A stretch of 64,000 nt of DNA from Stappia sp. MMSF_3263 (GTDB taxonomy: Bacteria; Pseudomonadota; Alphaproteobacteria; Rhizobiales; Stappiaceae): contig NZ_JASHIK010000004.1 in assembly GCF_030733745.1 (NCBI RefSeq), positions 1 to 64,000 on the forward strand, written 5' to 3'. Every line of letters starts with the position of its first letter. Positions within the stretch are counted from its first letter, which is position 1. Both the position numbers and the translations under genes were made by a program. Of the stretch, positions 42,339 to 49,612 are shown one piece after another. The notes beneath the pieces were generated by a model, which worked only from the letters and a program-made list of their open reading frames with translations, did not search any database and was not told where the DNA came from.

Positions 42339-43457
42339 ATGACGGTCCCTCCCGTTCGCTCGAAGCCGCGCGCGCGCGGCCTCGGCCTCGACGTTCCAGG
42401 CATCTGCGGCCCGGCCAACGCGATCACCGACGTGCCCGGCGTTCTCGTCGGCTACGAGACGCTGGTGCGCGATGCGGCGCTCGGCGGCAGGCCGGTGCGC
42501 ACCGGCGTCACCGCCATCCTGCCGCGCGGCTTCGACCCGCATCCGAGCCCGGTCTGGGCCGGCCAGTTCACGCTCAACGGCAATGGCGAGATGACCGGCA
42601 GCCACTGGATACGCGACGGCGGTCATTTTCTCGGGCCCGTCCTCGTCACCAACACCCATTCGGTCGGCATCGCCCACCATGCGGCGACGCGCTGGATCCT
42701 GTCCCAGTATGCCGAGGCGTTCGAGGAGCATCACCTCTGGGCGATGCCGGTCGTCGCCGAGACCTATGACGGGGCGCTGAACGACATCAACGGCCAGCAT
42801 CTTGGCGAGGCCGAGGTGCTGGCCGCCATTCGCGCCGCCCGGCCGGGCCCGATCGCCGAGGGCAATGTCGGCGGCGGCGCCGGCATGGTCTGCTACGAAT
42901 TCAAGGGCGGCACCGGCACCGCCTCGCGGGTGATCGAGGTCGACGGCGAGCGCTTTACTCTTGGCGTTCTCGTCCAGGCCAATCACGGGCTCAGGCCCTG
43001 GCTCAACGTGCTCGGGGTGCCGGTCGGGCGGCATCTCGACCGGGACCGGATGAAGGATATGCCGGCCGAGCGCGGCTCGATCATCGCCGTCATCGCGACC
43101 GATCTGCCTTTGTCGCCCTCGCAGCTTGAGCGCCTCGCGCGGCGAGCTGGCCTTGGCATCGGACGCGGCGGCACGCCGGGGGGCAACAATTCCGGCGATA
43201 TCTTCCTTGCCTTCAGCACGGCCAACCGGATGGACCTGCCGCAGCTCTCGGGCGCCTGGCGCGACATGCGCACGCTCAACGACGAAAGGCTCGATCCGGT
43301 CTACATGGCCGTCGTCGAGGGGGTCGACGAGGCGGTGCTGAACGCCTTGCTGGCGGCCGAGGACGCACCGACGGCCAAGCCCGCCGGCCATGTCTGCCGC
43401 GCGCTGCGCGCCGACGAACTGCTCGAGGTGATGGCCCGCTACGGCCGCGCCGGCTGA
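42339..43457 (+). CDS. P1 (DmpA) family aminopeptidase
   Basis: A 372-residue Ntn-like hydrolase of family S58, which includes DmpA (L-aminopeptidase/D-Ala-esterase) and bacterial beta-peptidyl aminopeptidases. These proteins cleave themselves at a glycine-serine or asparagine-serine bond; the site is visible as GGNNSGDIF with the nucleophile at S285. Family segments include RTGVTAILPRG and GNVGGGAGMVCYEFKGG. It is the last gene of the polyamine transporter operon. With the nearby omega-aminotransferase it may release beta-alanine-like amino acids from small amides; that is inference. Confidence 0.86.
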   Translation: MTVPPVRSKPRARGLGLDVPGICGPANAITDVPGVLVGYETLVRDAALGGRPVRTGVTAILPRGFDPHPSPVWAGQFTLNGNGEMTGSHWIRDGGHFLGPVLVTNTHSVGIAHHAATRWILSQYAEAFEEHHLWAMPVVAETYDGALNDINGQHLGEAEVLAAIRAARPGPIAEGNVGGGAGMVCYEFKGGTGTASRVIEVDGERFTLGVLVQANHGLRPWLNVLGVPVGRHLDRDRMKDMPAERGSIIAVIATDLPLSPSQLERLARRAGLGIGRGGTPGGNNSGDIFLAFSTANRMDLPQLSGAWRDMRTLNDERLDPVYMAVVEGVDEAVLNALLAAEDAPTAKPAGHVCRALRADELLEVMARYGRAG

Positions 43458-43481
43458 TCCTTCGCGCCGCCGCGTGCCCGG

Positions 43482-44048
43482 TCAGAAGCTTGGCGGCGTG
43501 CAGGCGCTGACGACGATGCAGTCCTGCGGCCCGACGGCGCGGAACCGGTGCGGCGTCGCGCTGTCGAAGGCATAGGCATCGCCCGGGCCGAGGATCTTGC
43601 GCTCGTCGCCGACGGTGACCTCCAGCCGGCCGGAGATGACGATCCCGCCTTCCTCCCCGTCATGCGATAGCGGTGCCCGGCCCGTGTCGGCGCCCGGCGC
43701 GTAGCGTTCATGCAGGATCTGCAGCCTGCGGCCGAAGAGATTGCCGCCCACCTGCCGGTAGGAAATCCGCCCCTTGCCGATTTCCGTCAGCTCCTCGGCG
43801 GCGAAGAACACCTGCCGCTCCGGCTTCGGCTCGAAGGCGAAGAAATCCGACAGGCTGACCGGCACGCCGTCGAGCACCCGCTTCAACGCGCCGACAGAAG
43901 GGTTCATGCGTCCCGCCTCGATCAGTGAGATCGTCGCGTTGGTGACGCCGGCCTGTTTCGCCAGCGCCCGCTGCGACAATCCGTGGGCGAGGCGCAGGGC
44001 GCGCAGGCGCCTGCCGAGGTCGAGACCCGTGTCGGTGTCGTTTGACAT
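43482..44048 (-). CDS. XRE family regulator with cupin domain (PuuR-like)
   Basis: A 188-residue regulator. An N-terminal helix-turn-helix (about residues 12-65) contains HGLSQRALAKQAGVTNATIS. The C-terminal cupin_2 domain (about 115-185) has LSHDGEEGGIVISGRLEV and DAYAFDSATPHRF. PuuR-type proteins repress putrescine utilisation genes. The start ATG at 44048 sits opposite the aminotransferase gene across a 122-base AT-rich promoter region, which it probably controls along with the neighbouring transporter. Confidence 0.83.
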   Translation of the reverse strand: MSNDTDTGLDLGRRLRALRLAHGLSQRALAKQAGVTNATISLIEAGRMNPSVGALKRVLDGVPVSLSDFFAFEPKPERQVFFAAEELTEIGKGRISYRQVGGNLFGRRLQILHERYAPGADTGRAPLSHDGEEGGIVISGRLEVTVGDERKILGPGDAYAFDSATPHRFRAVGPQDCIVVSACTPPSF

Positions 44049-44059
44049 GTTCACGATCC

Positions 44060-44088
44060 TTAACGAGGCGAGATTGCACATATATAAA
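44060..44088 (+). promoter_or_regulatory. Promoter of the aminotransferase gene
   Basis: TTAACG (44060-44065), a 17-bp spacer and TATAAA (44083-44088). TTGCA-type half sites (TTGCAC near 44075 and TTGCAA near 44097) flank the -10 and could be bound by the divergent PuuR-like protein. Confidence 0.45.
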
Positions 44089-44170
44089 TCAATATCTTGC
44101 AAAACGTAAGAAACAGACTTTTGAAGGATGCAAAATCGGAGCACTCTGTCGGGAGCAAGGGAGAGCCGAC

Positions 44171-45511
44171 ATGGACGCACTCGACACTGAAATTCCGGCG
44201 CGCAGCAACCGCAGCCTCGATGCCTACTGGATGCCGTTTACCGCCAACCGCCAGTTCAAGTCCGAGCCGCGCATGCTCGCCGGCGCGCAGGGCCTCTACT
44301 ACACCAGCGACGACGGCCGCGAGATCCTCGACGGCACTGCCGGCCTGTGGTGCTGCAACGCCGGCCACGGTCATCGCGAGATCGCCGACGCGGTGCATCG
44401 CCAGCTGCTGGAGATGGATTATGCGCCGTCCTTCCAGATGGGTCATCCGCTGGCCTTCGACTTCGCCGAACGGCTCAAGGAACTGGCGCCCGACGGCTTC
44501 AACCATGTCTTCTTCACCGGCTCCGGTTCCGAATCGGTCGACACCGCGCTGAAGATCGCGCTGGCCTGGCACCGGGCCCGCGGCGAGGGCACCCGCACCC
44601 GCCTGATCGGCCGCGAGCGCGGCTATCATGGTGTCGGCTTCGGTGGCATCTCGGTCGGCGGCCTGGTCAACAACCGCCGTCATTTCGGTACGCTGCTGAC
44701 AGGTGTCGACCATCTGCCGCACACCCATGCGCCGGAGCACAACGCCTTCTCGCGCGGCGAACCGGAATGGGGCGCGCATCTTGCCGACGAACTCGAGCGG
44801 ATCGTCGCCCTGCATGGCGCGGAGACCATCGCGGCGGTCATCGTCGAGCCGGTGGCCGGCTCCACCGGCGTGCTCATCCCGCCGAAGGGCTATCTGAAGC
44901 GCCTGCGCGAGATCTGCGACCGGCACGGCATCCTGCTGATCTTCGACGAGGTCATCACCGGCTTCGGCCGTCTCGGCACGCCCTTCGCCTCGCAGTTCTT
45001 CGACGTCATGCCGGACCTGTTCACCACGGCCAAGGGGCTGACCAACGGCGTCGTGCCGATGGGCGCGGTCTTTGCCACGGATCGCATCCACGATGCCTTC
45101 ATGCAGGGACCGGAAGCGACGATCGAGCTGTTCCACGGCTACACTTATTCCGGCCATCCGATCGCCTGCGCCGCCGGCCTTGCCGTGCTCGACATCTATG
45201 CCCGCGACGGGCTGCTGACGCGGGCCGCGGAGATTGCTCCGGTGTGGGAAGAGGCGGTGCACAGCCTGAAGGGCGAGCCGCATGTGACCGACATCCGCAA
45301 TCTCGGCCTGATCGGCGGCATCGAGCTTGCGCCGCGCGCTGACGCGCCGGGTGCCCGCGGCTATGACGTGTTCAAGGCCTGTTTCGAGGCCGGCTGCATG
45401 GTCCGCGTCACCGGCGACATCATCGCCATGTCGCCGCCGCTCACCGTCGGCGAGGCGGAGATCACCCGTCTCATCGACACGCTGCGCAAGGTCCTGCGCC
45501 AGACCGCCTGA
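44171..45511 (+). CDS. Class III aminotransferase (beta-alanine/omega-amino acid type)
   Basis: A 446-residue PLP-dependent aminotransferase. Key residues: the PLP lysine K288 in FTTAKGLTNG, the aspartate D259 in LIFDEVITGFGR, and GSGSESVDTALK (about residues 117-128) for phosphate binding. WMPFTANRQFK at residues 20-30 is typical of the beta-alanine-pyruvate aminotransferase group. Likely substrates are omega-amino acids or diamines, fitting the polyamine transporter and aminopeptidase nearby. Confidence 0.88.
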   Translation: MDALDTEIPARSNRSLDAYWMPFTANRQFKSEPRMLAGAQGLYYTSDDGREILDGTAGLWCCNAGHGHREIADAVHRQLLEMDYAPSFQMGHPLAFDFAERLKELAPDGFNHVFFTGSGSESVDTALKIALAWHRARGEGTRTRLIGRERGYHGVGFGGISVGGLVNNRRHFGTLLTGVDHLPHTHAPEHNAFSRGEPEWGAHLADELERIVALHGAETIAAVIVEPVAGSTGVLIPPKGYLKRLREICDRHGILLIFDEVITGFGRLGTPFASQFFDVMPDLFTTAKGLTNGVVPMGAVFATDRIHDAFMQGPEATIELFHGYTYSGHPIACAAGLAVLDIYARDGLLTRAAEIAPVWEEAVHSLKGEPHVTDIRNLGLIGGIELAPRADAPGARGYDVFKACFEAGCMVRVTGDIIAMSPPLTVGEAEITRLIDTLRKVLRQTA

Positions 45512-45534
45512 GACCGGACAGTTTGAGTGAAGTG

Positions 45535-45566
45535 CCGCCCCGGCCGCTCAGGCGGGTCCGGGGCGG
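45535..45566 (+). terminator. GC hairpin after the aminotransferase gene
   Basis: Arms CCGCCCCGG (45535-45543) and CCGGGGCGG (45558-45566) form a perfect 9-bp stem with a 14-nt loop, 23 bases after the stop codon. Followed only by TTC, so termination is plausible but not certain. The rest of the 220-base gap to 45732 shows nothing clear. Confidence 0.45.
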
Positions 45567-45731
45567 TTCGCGGCGTGCCTCCCGGTTCCGGCAAGGCGTT
45601 CCCGTTCGAGCGCATTTCTTGATGTTCGCCCGGATTGCCCCGATAACGGGGCGCCTGCCCGCTCGTCGCCACTGTCCTTGCCTCCCGGCAAGCCGGCGCC
45701 GTTGCCGGCCATCCGAGGAGCCTTGCGCCGC

Positions 45732-46466
45732 ATGTCAGCGTTTTTCGAGGAACTGGACTATCGCCCGACGCCGATCGGCGCGCTCTCCCTGCGCCGGCGC
45801 CGGGAGCTGTCGCTGGGGCAGGACGTGTTCGAGATCAAGCTCGGCGAGGAATTCCTCATGTCGAGCCTGTTCACCGCGTCCGAAATCGCGCTGGCCCGGC
45901 TTGGCGTCGCGGCGGCTGAAGGCGAGGCGCTCGATGTCGTGGTTGGCGGTCTCGGCCTTGGCTACACCGCCCGCGCCGTGCTGGACAGCGACACGGTGGC
46001 GACGCTGACGGTGGTCGAATTCCTGCAGGCGGTGATCGACTGGCACGAGGAAGGCCTGCTGCCGCTCGGGCCGGAGCTGGTCGCCGATCCGCGCTGCCGC
46101 TTCCTGCAGGGCGATTTCTTCGCCCTTGCCGCCGGCGACGAGGGGCTGGACCCTGGAGCACCGGGCCGCCGGTTCGATGCGATCCTTGTCGATATCGACC
46201 ATTCCCCGGACTGGCTTCTCGATGACCGCAGCACCGGTTTCTACCGGCCCGAAGGCCTGCAGGCGATGGCCCGCTGGCTGAAACCCGGTGGTGTCTTCGG
46301 CCTTTGGTCCGATGCGCAGCCGGATGCCGGCTTCACGCAGCGGCTGGCATCGGTCTTCGCCAGCGCCTGGGCCGAACCGGTCACGTTCCACAATCCGCTG
46401 CAGGACCGACCCTTCACCCAGACGGTCTATCTGGCGCGAACCGCCGCGGAAGGGGACGCCGTCTGA
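45732..46466 (+). CDS. Spermidine synthase-like protein (Rossmann methyltransferase fold)
   Basis: A 244-residue protein with a class I SAM-dependent fold: VVGGLGLGYTARAVL (about residues 59-73) is the nucleotide-binding glycine loop, and VVEFLQAVIDWH contains the acidic residue after strand 2. It is annotated-style as spermidine synthase-like. The catalytic segment is VDIDHSPDWLL rather than the usual DSSDP-type motif, so aminopropyl transfer is not assured and it could be a methyltransferase relative. Start at 45732 after GAGGAGCC. It lies beside polyamine genes. Confidence 0.7.
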   Translation: MSAFFEELDYRPTPIGALSLRRRRELSLGQDVFEIKLGEEFLMSSLFTASEIALARLGVAAAEGEALDVVVGGLGLGYTARAVLDSDTVATLTVVEFLQAVIDWHEEGLLPLGPELVADPRCRFLQGDFFALAAGDEGLDPGAPGRRFDAILVDIDHSPDWLLDDRSTGFYRPEGLQAMARWLKPGGVFGLWSDAQPDAGFTQRLASVFASAWAEPVTFHNPLQDRPFTQTVYLARTAAEGDAV

Positions 46467-46522
46467 CACGGCCCGGGGCGGGAGAGCCAATCTCCTGTCG
46501 CGACATCCCGTGGGTGTCTGAA

Positions 46523-46540
46523 GATTCATGTTTGTGAATC
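46523..46540. repeat. Short inverted repeat upstream of the SOS operon
   Basis: GATTCA (46523-46528) and TGAATC (46535-46540) with a TGTTTG loop, 57 bases after the spermidine synthase-like stop codon and about 40 bases before the SOS promoter. May be a weak terminator or an additional operator. Confidence 0.3.
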
Positions 46541-46580
46541 AATGGCCTGCGGAGCGCAGTGGTCGGCGGGAAGACTCTGA

Positions 46581-46609
46581 TTGCATTTGTTCCCTTTTTG
46601 TTCTTTCAT
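46581..46609 (+). promoter_or_regulatory. LexA (SOS) box inside the promoter of the mutasome operon
   Basis: GTTC-CCTTTTT-GTTC at 46589-46603 is a perfect alphaproteobacterial SOS box (GTTC-N7-GTTC). It lies inside the 17-bp spacer between TTGCAT (46581-46586) and TTTCAT (46604-46609). The predicted transcription start is about 46616, which is also the A of the chosen ATG, so the mRNA may be leaderless. LexA binding here would block RNA polymerase directly. Confidence 0.8.
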
Positions 46610-46615
46610 TTGGGC

Positions 46616-47326
46616 ATGCAATACACCCTGCCTTTTGCAGCCGAGAACCCGCTCTTGCGGATCCACGGACTGCTGCTTGACCGCTTCGGTCCGGTGCCCG
46701 CGTGCCACCGGCTCGATCCTGTCGACATGCTTGTCTTCGCGATGCTGAGCGGCAGGACGCGGGACGAGATCGCGATGCGCACCTTTGTCGACCTGAAGGC
46801 GTGGCTGGAGAACTGGGAGCAGCTTGCCGGGATGAACCCGGCCGCCGTCGAACCGTTGATCGCGGATGTGACCTTCGCCGAGAGGAAGGCCTGCCATCTC
46901 CCGGCCGCGCTGCAAGAGATCATCCGGCGGCGGGGGGCTCTCGATCTCGGATTTCTTGCCGCCTGGCCGGTGGATGAGGCGCGCCACTGGCTGGAACGGC
47001 TGACCGGCGTCGGCGCGAAGACCAGCATGGCGGTTCTCAACCTGAGCAGCCTGCACCTGCGCGTGCTGATGGTCGACACGGCGCATAACCGGGTTGCCCG
47101 GCGTCTCGGTCTCGTTCCGCAAAAGGCGGACATCGCCCGCACCGCGCGGCTGCTCAACCGGTGTCTTCCCTTCTGCTGGACCGCCGATGACACGGAAGAT
47201 CACCATGTCCTGATGCAGCGGCTCGGGCGGGTTCTTTGCGTTCATGCCCGGCCATGCTGTGCCGACTGTCCGTTGCTGGCGACATGCCGGACCGCTGCGG
47301 CATCGGCTCCGCGGAGGCTGTCATGA
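46616..47326 (+). CDS. Endonuclease III-like DNA glycosylase/AP lyase, first gene of SOS operon
   Basis: A 236-residue HhH-GPD protein. The helix-hairpin-helix LTGVGAKT (residues 129-136) includes K135, the position of the Schiff-base lysine of endonuclease III. D154 in MVDTAHNRV matches the catalytic aspartate. The 4Fe-4S cluster cysteines C208, C215, C218 and C224 keep the C-x6-C-x2-C-x5-C spacing. It should excise damaged bases or nick abasic sites. The in-frame GTG at 46559 is rejected because the SOS box and promoter lie after it. Its stop overlaps the imuA start by 4 bases, tying it to the error-prone polymerase genes. Confidence 0.85.
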   Translation: MQYTLPFAAENPLLRIHGLLLDRFGPVPACHRLDPVDMLVFAMLSGRTRDEIAMRTFVDLKAWLENWEQLAGMNPAAVEPLIADVTFAERKACHLPAALQEIIRRRGALDLGFLAAWPVDEARHWLERLTGVGAKTSMAVLNLSSLHLRVLMVDTAHNRVARRLGLVPQKADIARTARLLNRCLPFCWTADDTEDHHVLMQRLGRVLCVHARPCCADCPLLATCRTAAASAPRRLS

Positions 47327-48132
47327 GTCGAAACGAGGCGGTCACGGCCCTGCGTGCCCGCGTCGCCGGCTGGCAGCGGCGCGAGGCGTCGCCCTGGCCT
47401 GTCGTCGGGCTCGGCCTGGAAGAGGCCGGGGACCGTCCGGCCGCCGGAGGGCTTGCGAGCGGTGCCCTGCATGAGGTGCTGCCGGAAGCGCCTGCGGACT
47501 TTGCCGCTGCGGCGGGCTTTGCCCTCGCCATCTCCTCGCGCATCCTGCGGGTGCGGGAGGGGCATGTCCTGTGGGTATGTCCGGGCGTGCGGGGCAGGCA
47601 GGCCGCAAGCCTTTACCCTGTGGGCCTTGCCGGGTTCGGCATCGATCCGGGTCGTGTCGTCCGTGTCGAGGCGTCAAGGCCGCGCGATCTCCTGTGGAGC
47701 CTGGAGGAGGCCTTGTCCCACGCTTCGCTGGCGGCCGTCATCGGCATCCTGGCGGATGGTGACCGGTCCTATGACTTCACGGCAAGTCGGCGCCTGTCCA
47801 TGCGTGCCGCGCAAAGCGGTGCGACGGCGCTGCTGCTGGGCAGTCGCAGCGGTCTCGACATGGCGACGGCGTCGCAGACACGCTGGTCGGTCGCCTCCGG
47901 GCCAAGTGCTCCGGCGCAGTACACCGGTCAGGCGGTGCCCGGGCTCGGTCCGCCGCGCTGGCAGGTTCGCCTGGTAAAGTCCCGGGCGGATTCCCTTGGT
48001 CTTTGGGAACTCGAGTGGAACCATGAAACGCTATCTTTCCGTCTGGCTTCCCCGCTGGCCGGTCGAGCGCCGCTTCGCCATGCGCCCGGCCTTGTTCGCG
48101 AACCGGCAGGAGGACACTGGACCGCGGCCTGA
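47323..48132 (+). CDS. imuA: ImuA family protein of the SOS mutasome
   Basis: A 269-residue RecA/SulA-like protein of the ImuA family. Recognisable parts are SGALHEVLPEAPADFAAAAGF (in part, residues 45-62) and the RecA-like core strand VLWVCPG with the later ARLVKSR-like segment WQVRLVKSRAD. ImuA proteins help ImuB and DnaE2 carry out translesion synthesis. It overlaps the upstream endonuclease III-like gene by 4 bases, and imuB begins 110 bases before its stop in another frame. Confidence 0.85.
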   Translation: MSRNEAVTALRARVAGWQRREASPWPVVGLGLEEAGDRPAAGGLASGALHEVLPEAPADFAAAAGFALAISSRILRVREGHVLWVCPGVRGRQAASLYPVGLAGFGIDPGRVVRVEASRPRDLLWSLEEALSHASLAAVIGILADGDRSYDFTASRRLSMRAAQSGATALLLGSRSGLDMATASQTRWSVASGPSAPAQYTGQAVPGLGPPRWQVRLVKSRADSLGLWELEWNHETLSFRLASPLAGRAPLRHAPGLVREPAGGHWTAA

Positions 48133-49612
48133 GGTTCGCGGCCCCCTGGCACTGTCGATGACGGTGCAGGGGGCAGTCCGCGTCACTGCGGTCAATGACG
48201 CCGCGGCGGAACTGGGACTGGCGGCGGGCATGTCGCTTGCCGATGCCCGGGCCATTCATCCCGCCCTTGCGGTCGCGCAGGCGGACGAGGCGGGCGATGC
48301 CGCGGCCTTGCGCGCCCTTGCCCTGTGGTGCCAGCGCTACAGCCCGCTGACCCGTGTCGATCCGCCGGACGGTCTTTGCATCGACATCACCGGCTGCGCT
48401 CACCTCTTCGGCGGTGAAGAGGCCCTGATGGAGGATCTCGCCCGCCGGCTGCGGGCCTTCGGGCTTTCCGCGCGCCTCGCCATCGCCCCGACCATCGGCG
48501 CCGCCTGGGCGATGGCGCGCCATGGCGAGACGGTGGCGGAGAGCGTGGAGCCCGGACAGACCGGCGCGCGTCTTGCCGCGCTTCCCGTTGCCGGGTTGCG
48601 GATCGAGGCGGCGACCGTTCAGGCGCTGGGGCGGCTTGGCCTCGACCGCATCGGCCTTGTCGCGGGCAAGCCGCGCGCGCCTCTTGCAGGCCGCTTCGGC
48701 GCGATGCTTGTCCGGCGCCTCGATCAGGCGCTGGGCCGCGAGACGGAGCGCTTTGATCCTCTTTCGCCGCCGCCCGTCCATCTCGCGACGCTCCGCTTTG
48801 CCGAGCCGGTCATCACCCTTGAGGCGATAGCGCAGGTGGCGGAGCGGCTGGTCGAGGAACTCGCCGCGACCCTGGGCGCGGCCGGAAAGGCGGCCCGGCG
48901 CCTGGAATTGGCGCTGTTCCGGGTCGACGGCTGGCGGGAGGCGCTTGAACTGCGCATCAGCCGGCCGAGCAATGATCCGCGCCATCTGACAAGGCTCCTG
49001 GGGGAGCGGCTCGACAGGATCCGCGATCATGCGGGCTTCGGCTTCGAGGTCGCCGTCCTTGCCGCCTTCGACGTGGAAAATGCCGAAGCGGTCCAGTCCG
49101 CGCTGGTCGCCGGCGGCGGTGTCGAGGCGGATCCGGACGGGTTTGCCCGGTTGCTCGACCGCTTCGTCAACCGCCTCGGCCCAGCCAGCGTCACCCGGTT
49201 CGCGCCGAACGAAAGCTATATGCCCGAACGCGCGGTCCGTCCGGTCTCGGTGCTTGCCCGGTTGCCGGCGCATGACTGGCACGCGCATTGTCGTGCCCTG
49301 CAAGGCGCGGCCGGGTCGGCGAGGCCGTCGCTGTTGCTGGAGCGGCCCGAGCCGGTCGAGGTGCTTGTCGAGATGCCCGACAAGCCGCCGGCCCGCTTCG
49401 AGTGGCGACGCGTCTCGCATCGTGTCGCCCGCGCCGACGGGCCGGAACGGATCGCGCCCGAATGGTGGAAGGGAGGCAAGGAAAACCGGTCCACCCGGGA
49501 TTACTACCGGATCGAGGATGTGGAGGGGCGGCGCTTCTGGCTGTTCCGCGAAGGTCTCTACGACCGGGACGGGGACAGTCCGCGCTGGTTCATGCACGGG
49601 CTGTTCGCATGA
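48023..49612 (+). CDS. imuB: ImuB, catalytically dead Y-family polymerase homologue
   Basis: A 529-residue Y-family-like protein that starts MKRYLSVWLPRWPVERR. The N-terminal aspartate of active Y-family polymerases is replaced in this start, and the acidic pair of the SxDE motif is replaced in LCIDITGCAHLFGG, as expected for ImuB, which acts as an adaptor between the beta clamp and DnaE2. The C-terminal GPERIAPEWW and TRDYYRIED segments are typical. The ATG at 48023 lies inside imuA, giving a 110-base out-of-frame overlap. Confidence 0.9.
   Translation: MKRYLSVWLPRWPVERRFAMRPALFANRQEDTGPRPEVRGPLALSMTVQGAVRVTAVNDAAAELGLAAGMSLADARAIHPALAVAQADEAGDAAALRALALWCQRYSPLTRVDPPDGLCIDITGCAHLFGGEEALMEDLARRLRAFGLSARLAIAPTIGAAWAMARHGETVAESVEPGQTGARLAALPVAGLRIEAATVQALGRLGLDRIGLVAGKPRAPLAGRFGAMLVRRLDQALGRETERFDPLSPPPVHLATLRFAEPVITLEAIAQVAERLVEELAATLGAAGKAARRLELALFRVDGWREALELRISRPSNDPRHLTRLLGERLDRIRDHAGFGFEVAVLAAFDVENAEAVQSALVAGGGVEADPDGFARLLDRFVNRLGPASVTRFAPNESYMPERAVRPVSVLARLPAHDWHAHCRALQGAAGSARPSLLLERPEPVEVLVEMPDKPPARFEWRRVSHRVARADGPERIAPEWWKGGKENRSTRDYYRIEDVEGRRFWLFREGLYDRDGDSPRWFMHGLFA

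Noticed and set aside
46559-46615. GTG start giving a longer endonuclease III-like protein
   Set aside because: The LexA box and both promoter hexamers would lie inside the coding sequence, and the extra residues (hydrophobic, Phe-rich) do not match the family N-terminus.
49278-49294. TGGCACG-N4-TTG inside imuB
   Set aside because: It lies deep in a coding region without a gene start downstream on that strand, and the GC element is wrong; chance match.
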